Shown one piece after another: positions 1 through 7,465 of a stretch of DNA of 12,173 nt (position 1 is the stretch's first letter; each line of letters begins with the position of its first letter). Under the pieces are notes generated by a model. It was not told where the DNA came from. It ran no database searches and saw nothing but the letters and a program-made list of their open reading frames with translations. This DNA comes from Zelonia costaricensis (taxonomy: Eukaryota > Euglenozoa > Kinetoplastea > Trypanosomatida > Trypanosomatidae): positions 1 to 12,173 of the forward strand of contig JASAOO010002878.1 of the NCBI GenBank assembly GCA_030849075.1. The letters are read 5' to 3'. The translations under genes and the position numbers were made by a program.

Positions 1-1535
1 CCCCCCGCCCTTCTCTCTTCTCTTTCTCCTCCTCCAAGGAAAGAAAACACACAGACACACACACACACTCTCCGTCCCTTCTGTTTCGCTCTTCGATTCT
101 GACGACTGTAAGAACTCAGACTGCCTTCCTCTTTGCGTCTCTGACTCTTTCTAGTCTTTGTCGCCCCTCCTGACCTGCATCGATATCACGTCACGCCCCA
201 GCTTCCCCCCGGTTGCCAACTCACTGCACGACTGAAGGAAAGCACCTGTGAGAGTGCGGCGAATACACACACACACACACAGACACAGAATAAAAATAGA
301 GGTTCAGCGCGTCGGTAAGCACTGTCCAAGTCATTCAGGCCATCCTAGTCCCTCGTCTTCCCCTTTGCACCCCCTGACCTGAGCAAATCCCCACACCGCG
401 CTTCACCCCGCCTCGCCACCTCACATTCGCCTCCCTACTCAACCGTTTGTCTGTGTGTGTGTCTGCCTGTGTCGTGGAGACCAGCGTCTATCATTGCCGT
501 GTGGAATACGAGGAACGGCGAAACGACGCCGAGACACCGAATCCCTTTTTTTCTGTTTTTCTTTTCTTCAGGCTTCCTTCTCTCTGGCCCCTCCTCCTAG
601 TTTTTTTTTTCTTGCTCGTTTTTCTCATTGCTGCGCACGCACCGCCGGTAGACCCGCTTCCCCGTGTCTGTCCCCCCCCTCCCCCGGAGCGCGACTTCCA
701 CAAGCATTGTGGCTGTTTCGCCCACTCCATTTCGTGTTTTGTTTTTTTGTCATCTCGTTTAGCCCATTTTCTTTTTTTCCTTTCGCCGTTCAGGTGCTCA
801 GTGCTTCTTTTGCATTGTTCCTTTGTTTTCTTCGTCTTTCTTTCTTTCTTGATCTATCTACTTCGCCCCCCCCCCCAGACGCGCAAGCAGGATCGGAAGC
901 GCATCGCCGCGGCGAGAAAGAGACGAGAGGGGAGTCCGCACGAAGGGGTACGAGCATACACGTCCTCGTACATCCACACAACCGCCTTCTCATTTCGTTT
1001 TTCCTTCGCGTCTTGGGTTCCACCCTGGCGCCGCTGCGGGCTTGCCGTCGGCTTCTCCACCTTTCTTCCACGCAGTGCTCCTTTTCCCCGTTTCTGTTTT
1101 CTCCGTCGCAGACCACTGTGCACGTCCTTGTGTTTTGAGCCTCCTCTCGCACTTCTTCCCCATTTTTTTTCTGCGCCTCGCGGAGCAGCCTGGCTGACGT
1201 GAACGAAGGGTGAAGAAGGAAGAGCGCATCCGCGCTTGACATCACCCCAGCTTTTTGTTGTCTACCGCCTTTTCCTCTCTTGCTCGCCGTCTCTGTCTGT
1301 GTGGGCCCCGTCCCCCTTCCCCCAACCTCACCCTACCCTACCCTCCCTTGCACCGAAGTCAGCACGCATCTTCGACGCAGGTAGCGACGGCGAGCTTTTT
1401 CCCTCTTGTTTTCCTCTTTCCGCCTCTCCGTCTTTCCCTCACCACCTCCCTTGCATCTCCCTGCGGTGAGCGTCACTTCTCCCTCCCCTCCCCTCCCCCG
1501 TCCTGCCTCACCAGCAGCGTCCCAGTGCCCCGTAA
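1..1535 (+). other. Non-coding upstream flank, pyrimidine-rich spacer
   Basis: No convincing gene is seen. (CA)n tracts lie at about 47-69 and 265-288. From about 540 the + strand is dominated by T and C runs, with acceptor-like endings at 792-793 (gccgttcag) and 877-878 (an 11-C run at 866-876, then AG). A CCCTA-like repeat sits near 1330-1345. Open frames here (for example 447-1202 and 455-1138) translate mainly to F, L, S, P and R and reflect the base composition. The block is probably the 3' UTR of an upstream gene plus spacer. Confidence 0.6.
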
Positions 1536-1597
1536 TTCTCCCCACTCTATTTTTCTTTTCTTCCTTCTTCTCCTCGCCCGTTGGTGTGCTGGCACAG
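1536..1597 (+). promoter_or_regulatory. Likely SL trans-splice acceptor of the 1638 gene
   Basis: A pyrimidine-rich tract runs from about 1536 to 1580 (ttttctttt, then cttcttctcct). The first following AG is at 1596-1597 (gcacag). Spliced-leader addition there would leave a leader of about 40 nt, CA-rich and without an upstream ATG. Other AGs at 1513-1525 follow a second pyrimidine tract (1466-1511), and 1627-1628 is another possibility. Trypanosomatids add the spliced leader at an AG just after a polypyrimidine tract; which AG is used here is inferred. Confidence 0.55.
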
Positions 1598-1637
1598 ACA
1601 CCCACGCACACACGCGCACACGCATCAGCTCCTCACC

Positions 1638-2438
1638 ATGACGTGCGAGGCCACCATGAACGACCTGCCGCTCTTCGGCGACTTCATCATCTCCGCGTCC
1701 AACTCGATGACGTCGCTGGCCCTGCGCCGCCTTGACCGCAGCGCCTCTGCGATGTGTGCGAGCATCGTGGAGCGGGCCTACGAGGCCCCTCACGCGGGGG
1801 CGCGAAAGACGCAGCCGTGCGTTGCGTCACCTGACGCGAACCTGTCGCCGCTGCCGATGCCGCGCGTGGCGAAGATCCCGTCCACCATGTCCCTTTCCCT
1901 TTCCAAGTCCGGCGTGAGTGCCGACACGGCGCTGCCAGCGGACGCCCAAACGCGTCTCGCCACAACGCCGCTGATGAATGCGACGGAGGCGCCAGGCGGC
2001 AGCGCTACGTGGATCGCCCGGGAGAGTGCGCTGGCGACGGCGGTGCCGTCCTGCGTGACACCGACCGAGGCCCCCGCGAAGGTCTCACCAGCGCCCCCGG
2101 TGGTGGTACTGCCGCCTGCCGCGGTGGCGGGACGGCTGGTGTACCTGACGACGTTGTCCAAGCGCATGCAGGAGCGGGTGATGAGTCGCGGCCGCCGTCC
2201 GCGTGTGCACGAGGGCGGGTCGGCCGCTGCGGCCACGGCGGCCGCGCTGAGGGGGCACTCGCTGACGCCGTCGCGCATGCAGGAGGACGTTGATGCGGCC
2301 TTTGCGATGGACCAGTTGCTGCAGACGGGCTCGCTGGCAACGACGCCGCTAGCCCAGGCGCCTACACCGCTGTGGCTAAAGCAGATGACGGGCCGCGTGC
2401 CGGAGAGCAGCCGTCGGGCCTCTCGTGACGCCGTCTAA
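1638..2438 (+). CDS. Hypothetical protein, trypanosomatid style, 266 aa
   Basis: This is the only convincing gene. The function is not recognised and no catalytic motif, signal peptide or membrane segment is visible. The frame stays open with strong codon bias: most codons end in G or C, as in Leishmania genes, unlike the low-complexity DNA around it. The start is the first ATG of the frame, with A at -3 (context caccATG). The frame also extends upstream to a TTG at 1581, but that stretch is pyrimidine/CA leader and probably untranslated. Residues 1-50 could form a helix (MNDLPLFGDF, then a Ser/Ala/Arg segment to about E49). Residues 51-160 are rich in Pro, Ala, Ser and Thr and probably disordered. 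Residues 163-192 are basic and helix-prone (KRMQERV, RGRRPR). Residues 195-203 are Ala-rich. Residues 211-230 look like an acidic amphipathic helix (MQEDVDAAFAMDQLL). The tail has PLWLKQM and an RRASRD stretch. Parts could be an adaptor or flagellar/cytoskeletal protein, but that is a guess. Confidence is for the gene being real. Confidence 0.85.
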   Translation: MTCEATMNDLPLFGDFIISASNSMTSLALRRLDRSASAMCASIVERAYEAPHAGARKTQPCVASPDANLSPLPMPRVAKIPSTMSLSLSKSGVSADTALPADAQTRLATTPLMNATEAPGGSATWIARESALATAVPSCVTPTEAPAKVSPAPPVVVLPPAAVAGRLVYLTTLSKRMQERVMSRGRRPRVHEGGSAAAATAAALRGHSLTPSRMQEDVDAAFAMDQLLQTGSLATTPLAQAPTPLWLKQMTGRVPESSRRASRDAV

Positions 2439-2720
2439 GCCGACGCATATGCTTGTACTTGTGAGACCGTGTGTGTGCGTATGTGCATGTGTATGTCTAT
2501 CTCGAGAGCTTGCTAACGCTCTGAGCAAGCGAAGAACTCATAGAAACTTGCGGTTCTCGCCCGTTTTGTTTCTTTTTTCGTGTGTGTGCGTGTGTTGGTG
2601 CATTTTGGCATGGGTCTCTGCAGAACGGACGAAACCCGCACGTGCCTTGTCGGCTGCCCGCTCGTCAATTCATGCGACGCGTCTTGTCGGCCACTGCTCG
2701 TGTGCGCTTTTCTCTGTACT

Positions 2721-2757
<37 letters not shown>

Positions 2758-3600
2758 CTTCACGGCATTGCGCACGCCATGTATGCACGGTGTACAGCCG
2801 CTCGATGCACGGTGGCGGAAGACAGATCAAAAGAAAAGCTAAATTGTGTCCCCGCTCGTGTTGTGCAACACCCAGCTGGTCCTTCACCGTGCAGCTGCAG
2901 ATAACACCAACAGTGAACTTGCACCACATCGCCTTTCTTCTCCCCCGTTGCATCCTCGCTTTTTTTTTTCTCTCGCGTTTTCCAAGTCTCCACTTTTTTT
3001 TTTCTTTCCTTGCTCAGTGCACTGCTCCTTGGAGCTTGCCCGTATTGCGGCTGCCACGACGCACGTCAACGTGAAATCTGCTGTTTAGAGCTCTTTGGCG
3101 TTGTCTATATATCGCCTCTCTACGTGCTTGCTCGTCTTTCTTTGAAGTGCCTCGGCTCGTGTCCGCCGGCTCTTCCTGTACCCCACTCCCTTCCCGCCCA
3201 CTGCTTTGTTTGCCCCCTCAACCTCCTTGAATGCATGCGTGCTTGTTGCGCCTCTTGTGGACAGCCGGCTTCTCTGCTTGGAGCCGCCGTCCTTCTCTTT
3301 CTCTCTTGTCTCCTCCGTTTCCCGTCTCTCAGTGTTCACTCCTTCTCCTTTTCGTTCACCTGTCTGCGACTGCACTTTCGTGACCGCTCGTGCACCGGCG
3401 CTTGTGCTTGTGCGTGCTTGTTTTTGTTTTGGTTCCAAGGAGCCTGAATGCATCGACTCCGCTTGCTTTCCCCTCCCTCTCTTCTTTTTGGGCCCCTTTT
3501 CCGTGCTTTCCATTCCTGGAGCGACCGGACAGGCTTTACCCCTCCCCCCCTTGACGATCTTGTCCTGCCCACCTATCTAAGGCGTTCCTCCACTCTCTGC
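2439..3600 (+). other. Probable 3' UTR and pyrimidine-rich spacer
   Basis: Directly after the stop codon the DNA becomes GT-rich (2469-2496, 2580-2599) and includes a pure (GT)n array at 2724-2754. A roughly 180-nt stretch of mixed composition follows (2760-2935), then T and C runs at 2960-3010 and 3270-3360. No polyadenylation motif can be named, because in trypanosomatids poly(A) sites are set by the next downstream splice acceptor. A short ATG-initiated frame beginning at 3448 is listed as a separate weak candidate. Confidence 0.5.
2724..2754. repeat. (GT)n microsatellite
   Basis: About 15 uninterrupted GT units lie roughly 290 nt past the stop codon of the 1638 gene, inside its probable 3' UTR. 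Length is likely polymorphic between strains. Confidence 0.95.
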
Positions 3601-3687
3601 GCGTGTGATATTCGCACGAGGGGGGGCTACAAGCCCGTCTCATCTCCCTCCTCGCGCGCCCGTTTCACCGAATTAAGTTCAAACTGA
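3448..3687 (+). CDS. Weak candidate small ORF, 79 aa
   Basis: This ATG-initiated frame encodes 79 residues without the F/L/S monotony of neighbouring frames, including WSDRTGF, PPPLDDLVLPTYLRR and RTRGGYKPV. A pyrimidine/T-rich stretch precedes it (about 3418-3436), with AG shortly after. Third-position bias is much weaker than in the 1638 gene, and the end of the frame overlaps two compact hairpins (3602-3636), which favours a non-coding reading. No family is recognised. Confidence 0.13.
   Translation: MHRLRLLSPPSLLFGPLFRAFHSWSDRTGFTPPPLDDLVLPTYLRRSSTLCACDIRTRGGYKPVSSPSSRARFTELSSN
3602..3636 (+). other. Two tandem compact hairpins
   Basis: Hairpin 1 pairs 3602-3608 with 3612-3618 (seven pairs, one of them G-U) around a TAT loop. 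Hairpin 2 pairs GGGCT (3624-3628) with AGCCC (3632-3636) around ACA. Only five bases separate them. Both are short, so chance is possible, but tight tandem hairpins stand out in low-complexity surroundings. They could be a structured UTR element. Confidence 0.4.
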
Positions 3688-3688
3688 G

Positions 3689-3742
3689 CACCGCATACAC
3701 ACACAAAAAAACAGACCTACACACACAAAAAGAAAAAAAATA
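3689..3742 (+). repeat. CA- and A-rich block
   Basis: This stretch consists of CA repeats, a run of seven A, more CA repeats and an agaaaaaaaataaa block. It reverses the T/C polarity of the flanking DNA. It could be the A-rich tail of an old retroposon on the + strand, or a CA-rich leader of the kind seen ahead of the 1638 gene. No target-site duplication could be identified by eye. Confidence 0.5.
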
Positions 3743-3801
3743 AAGACTGCCTATGGGCTGACACGTTGAATACAACTTCAAAAAAGTGAAAAGGCAGTCT
3801 T
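3743..3801 (+). other. Perfect 10-bp inverted repeat with nested stem
   Basis: AAGACTGCCT (3743-3752) is the exact reverse complement of AGGCAGTCTT (3792-3801), enclosing 39 nt. Inside, TTGAA (3766-3770) can pair with TTCAA (3777-3781). A T-rich stretch follows (3810-3841). It could fold as a small structured RNA. No H/ACA tail (AGA), C/D boxes or tRNA promoter boxes are visible, so no RNA class is assigned. Confidence 0.45.
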
Positions 3802-4310
3802 AGCGCCGATTTCTTCTTCTGTTCTGTTTTGTTTTTTTCTTCTTGACTGTTTGGCTTTGTGTGCTTTTGCGTTCGTGATGAGTGTTCACCCGCCCGTCCT
3901 GTTTTCTTCCTTTTTTTTTATCTGGCTGCTCTCCATATGCCTGTGTCGCGGCTTCACTTTTTCCCTCCCTGCCTACCGTCTTACAAGGTAAACGGTTTCA
4001 TCCTTTATTTCCTCCTCTTCTCTCGCTCCTCGAAGGTGCGCATACCTCATGTGTGTGTGTTTGTGTGCGTGTGAGTGCGCTGCTGGGGTGTCTGTTACGT
4101 CTTTCGTGCCAGCGTGGTGTGAGTCCCTCGTGTTTCTTTTCGTTTTGTTTTTGACTCGCCTTGTTCAACGGGGGCGGCGGTCTTTAACGTACCGACTTTA
4201 TGCACTTGTGAGTTATTTGCTGGTCCATCGGCCAGCCATCGTCTCTATTCTTCTCTCCGTCTTCATCTTCGTCTCGTGTGTCTGTGTGTGTGTACTTTGA
4301 GTGTCGATCG
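3802..4310 (+). other. Pyrimidine-rich spacer with GT repeats
   Basis: T/C-rich DNA (3810-4030) leads into GT-rich tracts at 4051-4073 and 4276-4294. No gene is seen. The short open frames here are low-complexity. Confidence 0.5.
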
Positions 4311-4658
4311 ATGAGCGCTGAAACAGATCACCTGCGTGGTCTTCTGAAATCGCTCTTCGAACAGACCTGTGAGTGCTTGAAAGTGAGCTTAACTAGTGCT
4401 TGTGTGTGTGTGCATGTGTGTGACTTGCCTACGATAGGAAACAGACGGAGAAGCGGCGCGATTGCAGCGCGTGTACGTGCATTCTTTCACTACCATAGTT
4501 CACTGCCAATGCCGGCACCGTATTGTTCGCTCTTCGGTGTCCGTAGACCCGCGGAGCGCTTTGCCAATCAGCATCAACACGGCAGGCACGCAAGCCCCCC
4601 GCTGCGCACGGGCACACATACACACACACACACACACACTCGTACACCGATGCTCTAA
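4311..4658 (+). CDS. Weak candidate small ORF, 115 aa
   Basis: The ATG at 4311 opens a frame whose first 27 residues look protein-like (MSAETDHLRGLLKSLFEQ, then TCECLKVSL). It then runs through a GT repeat (Cys/Val stretch, 4399-4422), a basic segment, and a CA repeat that gives a His/Thr tail (4613-4640). Third positions lack the G/C bias of the 1638 gene, and two microsatellites inside the frame argue against a conserved protein. It may be chance or a decayed fragment. Confidence 0.13.
   Translation: MSAETDHLRGLLKSLFEQTCECLKVSLTSACVCVHVCDLPTIGNRRRSGAIAARVRAFFHYHSSLPMPAPYCSLFGVRRPAERFANQHQHGRHASPPLRTGTHTHTHTHTRTPML
4613..4640. repeat. (CA)n microsatellite
   Basis: CA dinucleotides with one interruption (acatacac). 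With the upstream GT tract (4399-4422) it brackets about 190 nt of ordinary-complexity DNA. Confidence 0.9.
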
Positions 4659-5148
4659 GAGAAGCAGGATGGAACAGGTTAAGGCGGGGAGAGGGGGGGG
4701 GTACACGAGCTGAGTATCTGGAAGAGAGGCTGCCGGCTCTTTCTGATCGTCCTCGTTTCCATCCTTACTTCGCATTTTCAGTGCGTGTGTGTGGGTGCGT
4801 GCGTGTGTGCAGTGTGTGCTGTAGATGGGGCGTCCTTCTCCATCTTTCTCTCTCTCTATTGGCTTCCCCTTTCGAACTGTTGATTCTGCTTGTGGTTCTC
4901 TCTTTTTTTTTTATTTGTTTGAGATCTATGCGATTTTCATGTCGATGCTCGACCGCTGGCTGCAGTCGCTCCCTGTCCTTCGCTCACCTTCTCTCGTTAT
5001 GCACCACCACTTCTTGCGTCGTCCCCTCTCTTTCCCTACCCCCTCCACTGTCCCACCCAGAGCGCCTGTTTACGTTGACAGTTTATATGTTTTTTTTTCT
5101 CTTGAGGATCCTTCTCCGCATTTCTCTTCTTCTGTGCGAACGTGCTGC
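4641..5148 (+). other. Spacer: G run, GT tract, then polypyrimidine
   Basis: A nine-G run lies at 4693-4701, a GT-rich tract at 4781-4819, and a long T/C-rich stretch at 4825-5130. The T/C stretch includes T runs at 4902-4912 and 5090-5098. Acceptor-like AGs follow pyrimidine tracts, for example near 5060 and 5105. No gene is seen. Confidence 0.5.
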
Positions 5149-5346
5149 ATGGGTACGGCACCCGTGGGAAGACGGGGACGAGGGATAGGGTACAGGGGGC
5201 GCGGCGGTGTGCGTGCGTTGCTCCGAAAACAGCGCACCAGTAGAAGGGCCAGGAGCTCACGTATCACCGTCCACACGAAGCTGCGCCTGCATGACGTCCT
5301 CCGAGTTCTTCCGGAATTGAAATGCCCGTGTGCCATACACCTGTAA
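5149..5346 (+). CDS. Weak candidate small ORF, basic Arg/Gly-rich, 65 aa
   Basis: The frame starts at an ATG 40-50 nt after a pyrimidine-rich, AG-ending stretch and ends at TAA. The product is highly basic: GRRGRGIGYRGRGG near the N-terminus, then KQRTSRRARSSR, then a more ordinary LRLHDVLRVLPELKC segment. RG repeats resemble RNA-binding RGG boxes, but arginine-rich translation is also what GC-rich purine DNA gives by chance. G/C at third positions is moderate. The segment differs in composition from the T/C-rich DNA before it. No family is recognised. Confidence 0.2.
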   Translation: MGTAPVGRRGRGIGYRGRGGVRALLRKQRTSRRARSSRITVHTKLRLHDVLRVLPELKCPCAIHL

Positions 5347-5893
5347 AACGCCTGCTTCTGTGTTTCTTCTTGTTAGTTCTCTTGTGTCTGTGTGTGTGTG
5401 TGTGCCCGCGCGCCATCGTTCTTCTCGGTGTCGCTTTCTTTCTCCCCGTTGCGGCACGCCCCCCCCCCCCCCCGTAGAACCGCTGATTCCACTTATTCGC
5501 ATTTCCGATGACTCACCTTCCCGCCGCATCCGCGTTCTATTAATGTGTGTCGCGCCAACGTACTGACAGCGACACCCACTCCCTCCGCTTCCTCTTCGCC
5601 CCCTTCCCTATTTCCTCCTTTTTCTTCTTGCACTTCGCCAAGGGCGCGCTGAGCCGTGCTTGATGTTGTTTGTTTGCTCCTTGCTGACATTTTTTACAGA
5701 GGGGTGGGTGCAGGATTTCTTGGCGCTGCGATAACTTCCATCTTCCCCGCTCTTCAACCCCACCGTCCTCCTTTTTTTTGTTTTAACACTCTCACTCTTA
5801 ACATGAAGGAAAAGCGTTCGAGTCGGTCTCCTCTGAGTCCTCACTTATTCGAAACTGGATGGCTACCGCGACAGAGCTACGCTCTTGTATGAT
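5347..5893 (+). other. Spacer with GT tract and 15-C run
   Basis: (GT)8 lies at 5389-5404. A C homopolymer of 15 at 5459-5473 is followed by GTAG, an acceptor-like end. Pyrimidine-rich DNA occupies 5580-5640 and 5740-5790. A tiny perfect hairpin, AGAGC/GCTCT around TAC, lies at 5873-5885. No gene is seen. Confidence 0.5.
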
Positions 5894-6004
5894 CGTGTGT
5901 GCTTGTGCGTGTGCGCGTGTGTGTGTCTGTGTGTGTGTGTGTGTGTGAAGGTGTGCGCTCATACACCCGTGCCCTTCTCATCCCTAAAAAAAAAACACAC
6001 ACAC
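5894..6004. repeat. GT array, nested hairpin, poly-A and CA array
   Basis: A GT-rich array (5894-5947, pure from about 5928) is followed by GAAGGTGT (5947-5954), which can pair with ACACC (5963-5967) and with TTC (5975-5977) across a bulge. A run of ten A (5986-5995) and a CA array follow. The GT and CA arrays can themselves pair, so the whole unit could fold as one long hairpin in RNA or extrude from DNA. Confidence 0.5.
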
Positions 6005-6320
6005 AAATATATCTACTCACACGATTGACCACACCCGCGGCACCTCCTCCCCTTCGCCTCCCACATCTCGTCCCCTCCTCCTCTCTTTCTCTCTTTCTCT
6101 CTTTCTCACCTCCCCTCCTATTTCCTTCTTTATCTCTGCTTCGCGTCAAGTCAAAACGCGCTGATACACGCTTCTTATTCACGTTGGATGTAGAACACAA
6201 AGAACAAAGAACTGTGCTTGCGTATTCTCCGAGCAGTGAAATGAAAAACTAAAGAAAGAAACGCAGATGTTGAAGAAGTAAGGAATACGAAACAGAATAC
6301 GTGCGAAAATGTTTCTCTCG
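6005..6320 (+). other. Polypyrimidine tract passing into purine-rich DNA
   Basis: T/C-rich DNA at 6040-6140 contains three exact copies of an 8-nt unit, CTCTCTTT (6081-6104). From 6185 to 6310 the + strand becomes A/G-rich (gaagaagtaaggaatacgaa). No gene is seen; the switch of polarity is discussed in the findings. Confidence 0.5.
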
Positions 6321-6616
6321 GTGTGTGCGTTTGTGTGTGTGTGTGTGTTTCCTTGGGAATGTGTGCATCCCTGGACATCGCCGCTGTCACAGACTGTGTT
6401 GCAGACGTCGCGAAGGCGAATGCGCGAGGGCATGAGCCGACGGCGGCAGCGGCACCGTCGAGAGCGGGTGGAGCGCTGTGTGTCCGCGTGCGGTCAGCGA
6501 TGATTGTCTGCACATTCGGTTGGGTTAGCGCGCTTGTCATGGAGGGTGGACACAGATCGGCATGCGTCGCCACGCTCGGTGAAACGCACACGCACGTACA
6601 CGCAAACGCACACACG
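6321..6616. repeat. Complex island bracketed by GT and CA repeats
   Basis: A GT array (6321-6348) and a CA-rich array (6584-6616) form an imperfect inverted pair around about 235 nt of balanced-composition DNA. The island reads open on both strands; the + frame is given separately. It could be a decayed insertion, a structured RNA or ordinary spacer. Confidence 0.4.
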
Positions 6617-6619
6617 TGA
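6359..6619 (+). CDS. Weak candidate small ORF, 86 aa, Ala-rich
   Basis: From an ATG at 6359 the frame encodes MCASLDIAAVTDCVADVAKA, then an Ala-rich stretch and ALVMEGGHRSACVATLG, before a His/Thr tail from the CA repeat. The composition resembles Leishmania proteins more than neighbouring frames do, and about two thirds of third positions are G or C. Against it, no pyrimidine tract with AG lies just upstream (GT repeat instead) and the opposite strand is equally open. No family is recognised. Confidence 0.18.
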   Translation: MCASLDIAAVTDCVADVAKANARGHEPTAAAAPSRAGGALCVRVRSAMIVCTFGWVSALVMEGGHRSACVATLGETHTHVHANAHT

Positions 6620-6960
6620 GTAGAACACACGGAGAAGGGGAGAAGTAAATTCGCGTGGGAAGGCTACCACGTCTGCACAAGCAACACCAGTGCGCGATGG
6701 CCGGTGCCGTCCGATTGACCTGGTTGCGTGTGCACGTGTATCTGCGTTGTTGACTTGCTCACCCACCGGCGGCTGTGTGAGGTGAGAGAGAGAGGCACGA
6801 GGCCCCTTCCCTTGAGTGTTGTCGCTCGCCAGAGAGGGGCACCCTCACAGGACAGTGCAAGGGGTGCTTCTCCCTCTTCTACATCCACGCCGCAACTCAC
6901 GTTGGCCACTGCGTCTTGTTGAGGTCTCGGACAGTGGACGGTTCTGCAGATGGTGAGCTG
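6617..6960. other. Mixed-composition spacer, weak minus-strand ORF
   Basis: Purine-rich patches lie at 6620-6660 and 6780-6800; the rest is balanced DNA. A 103-residue ATG-initiated frame on the minus strand (6975 down to 6664) contains PQQDAVANVSCGVDVEEGEA and looks less repetitive than most, but its upstream DNA on that strand is A-rich with no splice-acceptor tract. It is not called as a gene. Confidence 0.4.
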
Positions 6961-7465
6961 TTTTTGTTTTTGCATTTTTTGTCCTTCTTTGTGCTGCTTT
7001 GTTTGTTTGGCGTGCCGCTCTGCGCTGATGTGGGTCGCATGCGTCGCTGATGTTCACGGGAATCGGCGTGTGTGCCACACTCACACAAACTCATACAAAA
7101 CCTCGCTTGCTCTTTTTATTGCCATCACCGTGATTGCGTGTCATGTGCTTCATCTTTAGCGTCCCCCTTCCCCCTCTCTCTCTCTCATGGCAGACGCGAT
7201 CGCGCTCGCATCACTTCACCTCGCTGGCTCTTCTCAGTTCCGTGTTACTTGCACTCTTGTTGCGCTTGTCTTTGTTCTCATTTGTGTCGTTTCTTGGACT
7301 TCTATGGCACTCTCTGCACGGTGGTTTGTCCCTGTCACCCACGTGATCTTCCTCCATCTCTATATACGTGTGAGTGTTTCGGCCCGTTTCGTAAGCACCT
7401 TGTTGCCTTGTGTGTGGTGATGCCGCCGTCGCCTTCACCCTCGTCTTGTCGCTCTTCTCTGCCAG
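6961..7465 (+). other. T-rich to C/T-rich spacer
   Basis: A T-rich stretch (6961-7010) is followed by pyrimidine-rich DNA (7100-7460) with a short CT microsatellite near 7173-7187. Open frames on both strands are low-complexity. No gene is seen. Confidence 0.5.

Noticed and set aside
447..1202. Two overlapping long + frames (447-1202 and 455-1138)
   Set aside because: Both translate T/C runs, and two frames being open together points to base composition. The first starts at TTG.
1328..1346. CCCTA repeats resembling telomeric CCCTAA
   Set aside because: The unit is five bases, only two to three copies are present, and they sit inside pyrimidine-rich spacer.
3875..3881. GTGATGA, a match to a C/D snoRNA C box
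   Set aside because: No CTGA D box lies at the expected distance and no terminal stem is visible.
5873..5885. AGAGC/GCTCT hairpin with TAC loop
   Set aside because: A single five-pair stem is expected by chance in 12 kb and has no supporting context.
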